Part shown: piece by piece, positions 5,092 to 7,837 of the stretch | How the letters are laid out: each line of letters begins with the position of its first letter | How positions within the stretch are numbered: position 1 is the first letter of the stretch | Assembly: GCA_025463615.1 (NCBI GenBank) | Contig: JAODAU010000234.1 | Location: forward strand, 1-7,837 | Reading direction: 5' to 3' | DNA: 7,837 bases | DNA from: Microbacteriaceae bacterium | Lineage (GTDB): Bacteria > Actinomycetota > Actinomycetes > Actinomycetales > Microbacteriaceae | The notes under the pieces: generated by a model | Databases searched by the model: none | What the model was told of the DNA's origin: nothing | The model's input: only the letters and a program-made list of their open reading frames with translations | Position numbers and translations under genes: made by a program

Positions 5092-5948
5092 CGCGGCTCG
5101 CGCTCTATGACCGGGTGGCGGACGAGACGGCGAGCATCGTCATCCGCCGCTACTCCACGTCGTTCGGGCTGGCCTCGCGGCTGCTCTCGGCGCCGGTTCG
5201 CCGGCACGTCGAGAACATCTACGCGCTCGTGCGGGTCGCCGACGAGATCGTGGACGGCGCCGCGACCGACGCGGGGCTCGACGCACTGGGCGCCGCCGGC
5301 ATACTGTACGATCTGGAGCGCGACACCGACGCGGCGATGCTCACCGGGTTCAGCGCCAACCTCGTCGTGCACGCGTTCGCGCGCACCGCCCGCGAGAGCG
5401 GCTTCGGTTCGGAGCTGACGCAGCCGTTCTTCGAGTCGATGCGCGCCGACCTAAGCCAGACCGAGCACGATGCCGAGTCCTTCGACCGCTACGTCTACGG
5501 CTCGGCTGAGGTCGTCGGGCTGATGTGCCTGCGTTCATTCCTGCTCGGGCATGCGATCACCCCCGAGACGGATGCCCGGCTCACCCACGGCGCGCGCCGC
5601 CTCGGCGCGGCCTTCCAGAAGGTCAACTTCCTGCGCGACCTCTCCGCCGACTTCGAGACGCTCGGTCGCAGCTACTTCCCGGGCGTCGCGGTCGACTCCT
5701 TCACGGAGGCGGAGAAGAACCGCCTGCTCGACGATATCGACGCCGACCTGCGCGAGTCCGCCGTGGCGCTGCCGCTGCTGCCGAACTCCTCGCGCCGGGC
5801 GGTCGCGCTCGCACAGGGACTGTTCACCGAGCTCGCCGTTCGACTGCGCGCCACGCCCGCCGACCAGCTCGTGCGCTCACGCGTGCGGGTGCCCGACCCG
5901 GTGAAGCTGCGCATCGCTGCCGCCGCGGTCGCGGGGCGGCGCCCGTGA
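5088..5948 (+). CDS. crtB: Phytoene synthase
   Basis: It joins two GGPP molecules head to head into 15-cis-phytoene, the first committed carotenoid step. The 286-residue protein starts at GTG 5088, overlapping the crtE stop by 4 nt; translation is probably coupled because no strong ribosome binding site is visible. Motifs of the squalene/phytoene synthase family: RRYSTSFGLASRLL (20-33), the first aspartate-rich motif ADEIVDG (51-57), YVYGSAEVVGLMC (135-147), and the second motif NFLRDLSADFETLGRSYFPG (180-199) with D184 and D188. Length is slightly below the usual 290-310. It ends with GTGA overlapping crtI. Identity is secure from motifs and position. Confidence 0.95.
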   Translation: MTRLALYDRVADETASIVIRRYSTSFGLASRLLSAPVRRHVENIYALVRVADEIVDGAATDAGLDALGAAGILYDLERDTDAAMLTGFSANLVVHAFARTARESGFGSELTQPFFESMRADLSQTEHDAESFDRYVYGSAEVVGLMCLRSFLLGHAITPETDARLTHGARRLGAAFQKVNFLRDLSADFETLGRSYFPGVAVDSFTEAEKNRLLDDIDADLRESAVALPLLPNSSRRAVALAQGLFTELAVRLRATPADQLVRSRVRVPDPVKLRIAAAAVAGRRP

Positions 5949-7486
5949 CCACCGCCGTCGTGATCGGCGGGGGCATTGCCGGGCTCGCCAGCGCCGCGCT
6001 GCTCGCGCGCGACGGCTACGAGGTGACGCTGCTCGAGAAGCGCGACCAGCTGGGCGGCAGGGCCGGCAGCTGGCAGAAGGACGGCTTCCGCTTCGACACC
6101 GGCCCGAGCTGGTACCTCATGCCGGAGGTGTTCGACCACTTCTTCCGCCTGATGGACACGAGCGCGGCCGAGCAGCTGCGGCTCGTCAGCCTCGACCCGG
6201 GCTACCGCGTGATCTTCGAGGGCGTGGCCGAGCCGCTCGACATCGCCGCCAGCCGCGAGGAGAACCTCGACCTCTTCGAGTCGATTGAGAAGGGGTCGCG
6301 CGCGAAGATGGAGCGGTACCTCGCCTCGGCGGGCGAGACGTACGAGATCGCCAAGCGGCGGTTTCTCTACACGAGCTTCGCCAGCATCCGTCCGCTGCTG
6401 CGGCGCGACGTGCTGTCGCGCATGGGCACGCTCGGCCGGCTGCTGCTGAGGCCGCTCGCCTCGCTCGTCGGCCGCACCGTGCGCGACCGGCGGCTGCGCC
6501 AGGTGCTCGGCTACCCCGCGGTGTTCCTCGGCTCGTCGCCATATAACGCTCCGAGCATGTACCACCTGATGAGCCACCTCGACCTCGAGGGCGGCGTGCT
6601 CTACCCGGAGGGCGGCTTCGCCCGGCTGATCGAGGCGATCGCCGACCTCGCCCGCGGCGCCGGCGTCACCATCGTCACGGAGGCGACGGCGACCGCGATC
6701 ACGACGGCCTCGCGCAAGGCGACCGGCGTCGACTACACGGATGCCGCGGGCGCCTCCCACCACGTCGCGGCCGACGTCGTCGTCTCCGCCGCCGACCTGC
6801 ACCACAGCGAGACCACGCTCCTACCGCGCGAGCTGCAGACCTACCCCGAGGAGTACTGGGCGAAGAAGACGCCGGGCCCCAGCGCGCTGCTGCTCTACCT
6901 CGGCGTGCGCGGCGAGCTGCCCGAGCTCGAGCACCACACCCTCTTCTTCGCGCGCGACTGGCGCAGGGGCTTCGACCGCATCTTCGGCGCGAACCCGTCG
7001 ATCCCGGACCCGGCATCCCTCTACGTCTGCAAGCCGAGCGGCATCGACCCGGATGTCGCGCCCGACGGCCACGAGAACCTGTTCGTGCTCGTGCCCATCC
7101 CCGCCGAGCCCTCGCTCGGCCGCGGCGCCGACCTCGATGCGGTGGCGGATCGGGTGATCGCGCAGGTCGCCGACTGGGCGCGCATCCCCGACCTCGCGTC
7201 CCGCATCGTGCTGCGGCGCGCGGTCGGCCCGCAGGACTTCGTCGACGACCTCAACTCGTGGCGCGGAACGGCCCTCGGGCCGGCGCACACGCTGCGGCAG
7301 AGCGCCATGTTCCGCGCGGGCAACAAGAGCACGAAGGTGAAGGGGCTGTACTTCGCCGGCGGCTCCACCATCCCCGGCATCGGCCTGCCGATGTGCCTCA
7401 TCAGCGCGGAGGTGCTGGTCAAGCGGCTGCGCGGCGACACCTCGACCGAGCCGCTGCCCGAGCCGCTGCGGCGCACGCTGAGCTGA
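5945..7486 (+). CDS. crtI: Phytoene desaturase (lycopene-forming)
   Basis: This FAD enzyme desaturates phytoene stepwise, probably to lycopene. It has 513 residues from GTG 5945, which overlaps the crtB TGA. The N-terminus has the dinucleotide-binding fold VVIGGGIAGLASAALLARDG (5-24) with E31 as the ribose-binding acid, then LGGRAGS (36-42) and FRFDTGPSWYLMPEVF (48-63), typical of CrtI. The stretch LYPEGGFARLIEAIADLA (219-236) is the conserved middle signature. The C-terminal flavin motif is GLYFAGGSTIPGIGLPMCLISAEV (467-490), the form common in actinobacterial CrtI. Number of desaturation steps cannot be read directly; four is inferred from the cyclase genes downstream, which in known pathways act after lycopene elongation. 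The TGA shares one base with the crtYe ATG. Confidence 0.96.
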   Translation: MTTAVVIGGGIAGLASAALLARDGYEVTLLEKRDQLGGRAGSWQKDGFRFDTGPSWYLMPEVFDHFFRLMDTSAAEQLRLVSLDPGYRVIFEGVAEPLDIAASREENLDLFESIEKGSRAKMERYLASAGETYEIAKRRFLYTSFASIRPLLRRDVLSRMGTLGRLLLRPLASLVGRTVRDRRLRQVLGYPAVFLGSSPYNAPSMYHLMSHLDLEGGVLYPEGGFARLIEAIADLARGAGVTIVTEATATAITTASRKATGVDYTDAAGASHHVAADVVVSAADLHHSETTLLPRELQTYPEEYWAKKTPGPSALLLYLGVRGELPELEHHTLFFARDWRRGFDRIFGANPSIPDPASLYVCKPSGIDPDVAPDGHENLFVLVPIPAEPSLGRGADLDAVADRVIAQVADWARIPDLASRIVLRRAVGPQDFVDDLNSWRGTALGPAHTLRQSAMFRAGNKSTKVKGLYFAGGSTIPGIGLPMCLISAEVLVKRLRGDTSTEPLPEPLRRTLS

Positions 7487-7797
7487 TGGGCATCCTCTAC
7501 CTGCTCGCGCTTCTCGTGGCGCTCACCGGCATGGTGCTGCTGGATCGCCGCTTCCGCCTGTTCTTCTGGCGCGCCCCCCGCCGCGCGGCGGCGGTGCTGC
7601 TCACGGGGGTCGTGTTCTTCCTGGCCTGGGACCTCGCGGGCATCGGGCTCGGCGTGTTCTTCCGTGGCGTCACGCCGTTCATGACCGGCATCGTGATCGC
7701 GCGCGAGCTGCCGCTCGAGGAGGTCTTCTTCCTCGCCCTGCTCTGCTACCTGACGATGAACCTCTTCGGCTTCTTCTCGGCTCGGAGGCGTCCATGA
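7486..7797 (+). CDS. crtYe: C50 carotenoid cyclase subunit, lycopene cyclase domain
   Basis: A 103-residue membrane protein of the small heterodimeric cyclase family (CrtYe/CrtYf, LitA/LitB), which cyclises the ends of an elongated C50 acyclic carotenoid. Three hydrophobic helices are visible (about 2-19, 34-57, 74-97). The linker DRRFRLFFWR (20-29) and the ARELPLEEVFF segment (72-82) are the family's conserved charged pieces; the acidic pair EE (78-79) is a likely catalytic element. ATG 7486 shares its A with the crtI TGA, so translation is coupled. TGA at 7795 overlaps the crtYf start (ATGA). The Ye/Yf naming rests on order; ring type (epsilon, gamma or beta) cannot be predicted. Confidence 0.88.
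   Translation: MGILYLLALLVALTGMVLLDRRFRLFFWRAPRRAAAVLLTGVVFFLAWDLAGIGLGVFFRGVTPFMTGIVIARELPLEEVFFLALLCYLTMNLFGFFSARRRP
7784..7788 (+). promoter_or_regulatory. Ribosome binding site for crtYf
   Basis: GGAGG, 5 nt before ATG 7794 and inside the end of crtYe. It is the strongest Shine-Dalgarno sequence in the operon and confirms the crtYf start. Confidence 0.7.
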
Positions 7798-7837
7798 ACT
7801 ACTGGTCCCTCAACCTCATCTTCCTTGCGGTAGTCGC
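7794..7837 (+). CDS. crtYf: C50 carotenoid cyclase second subunit, N-terminus only
   Basis: The frame starts at ATG 7794, overlapping the crtYe stop by 4 nt, with GGAGG upstream. Fourteen codons are visible (MNYWSLNLIFLAVV), a hydrophobic start matching the first membrane helix of CrtYf-type subunits. The rest is beyond the window. Identity rests mainly on position directly after crtYe; the two subunits are expected to form the active cyclase together. Confidence 0.72.
   Translation, partial: MNYWSLNLIFLAVV

Noticed and set aside
5672..6805. 377-codon minus-strand frame opposite crtB/crtI
   Set aside because: Typical high-GC antisense shadow; no domain, and the plus strand carries clear CrtB and CrtI motifs.
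1..7837. CRISPR array, guide RNA, rRNA or riboswitch
   Set aside because: No regularly spaced direct repeats, rRNA signatures or riboswitch-like leader structures were seen, so the tni module cannot be called a CRISPR-associated transposon from this window.

Overview
The window is high-GC DNA with GTG starts, stop/start overlaps between consecutive genes, a Mycobacterium-like Dcd and a crtE-crtB-crtI-crtYe-crtYf gene order. This points to an actinobacterium, most likely of the family Microbacteriaceae. The genus cannot be fixed from this sequence alone.

Positions 1-1749 (minus strand) hold the 3' part of a TniB-type transposition ATPase gene and, overlapping its stop codon, a tniQ gene that runs off the left edge. 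The TniB frame is blocked by a stop just upstream, has lost the Walker A part of the ATPase and has no normal start. This looks like the remnant of a Tn5053/Tn7-related transposon; no transposase gene (tniA) is visible. The remnant lies directly downstream of the 3' end of a tRNA-Gly(CCC) gene (1913-1986, minus strand) and has visibly lower GC than the rest. Positions 1987-2073 are noncoding and hold three strong inverted repeats.

Positions 2074-3489 are housekeeping or accessory chromosome: a small VOC (glyoxalase/bleomycin-resistance fold) protein on the minus strand, a divergent MarR-family regulator with a perfect 10-bp inverted repeat over the shared start region, and then dcd (dCTP deaminase) only 9 bp after marR.

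Positions 3486-7837 are a carotenoid locus. idi (type I IPP isomerase, minus strand) converges on dcd with overlapping stop codons and is divergent from crtE, 22 bp away. crtE (prenyl diphosphate synthase), crtB (phytoene synthase), crtI (phytoene desaturase), crtYe and the first 14 codons of crtYf (two halves of a heterodimeric C50 carotenoid cyclase) form one tightly overlapping plus-strand operon. Idi supplies DMAPP from IPP, CrtE makes GGPP, CrtB makes phytoene and CrtI makes lycopene. CrtYe/CrtYf would cyclise a C50 product after a lycopene elongase (crtEb, expected downstream and not in the window). The product is therefore probably a C50 carotenoid of the decaprenoxanthin, sarcinaxanthin or C.p. 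450 type.

I found no clearly undescribed system. The points most worth checking are the broken TniB/TniQ module beside tRNA-Gly, the operator over the marR start codon, and the apparently leaderless crtE promoter with its own small palindrome.
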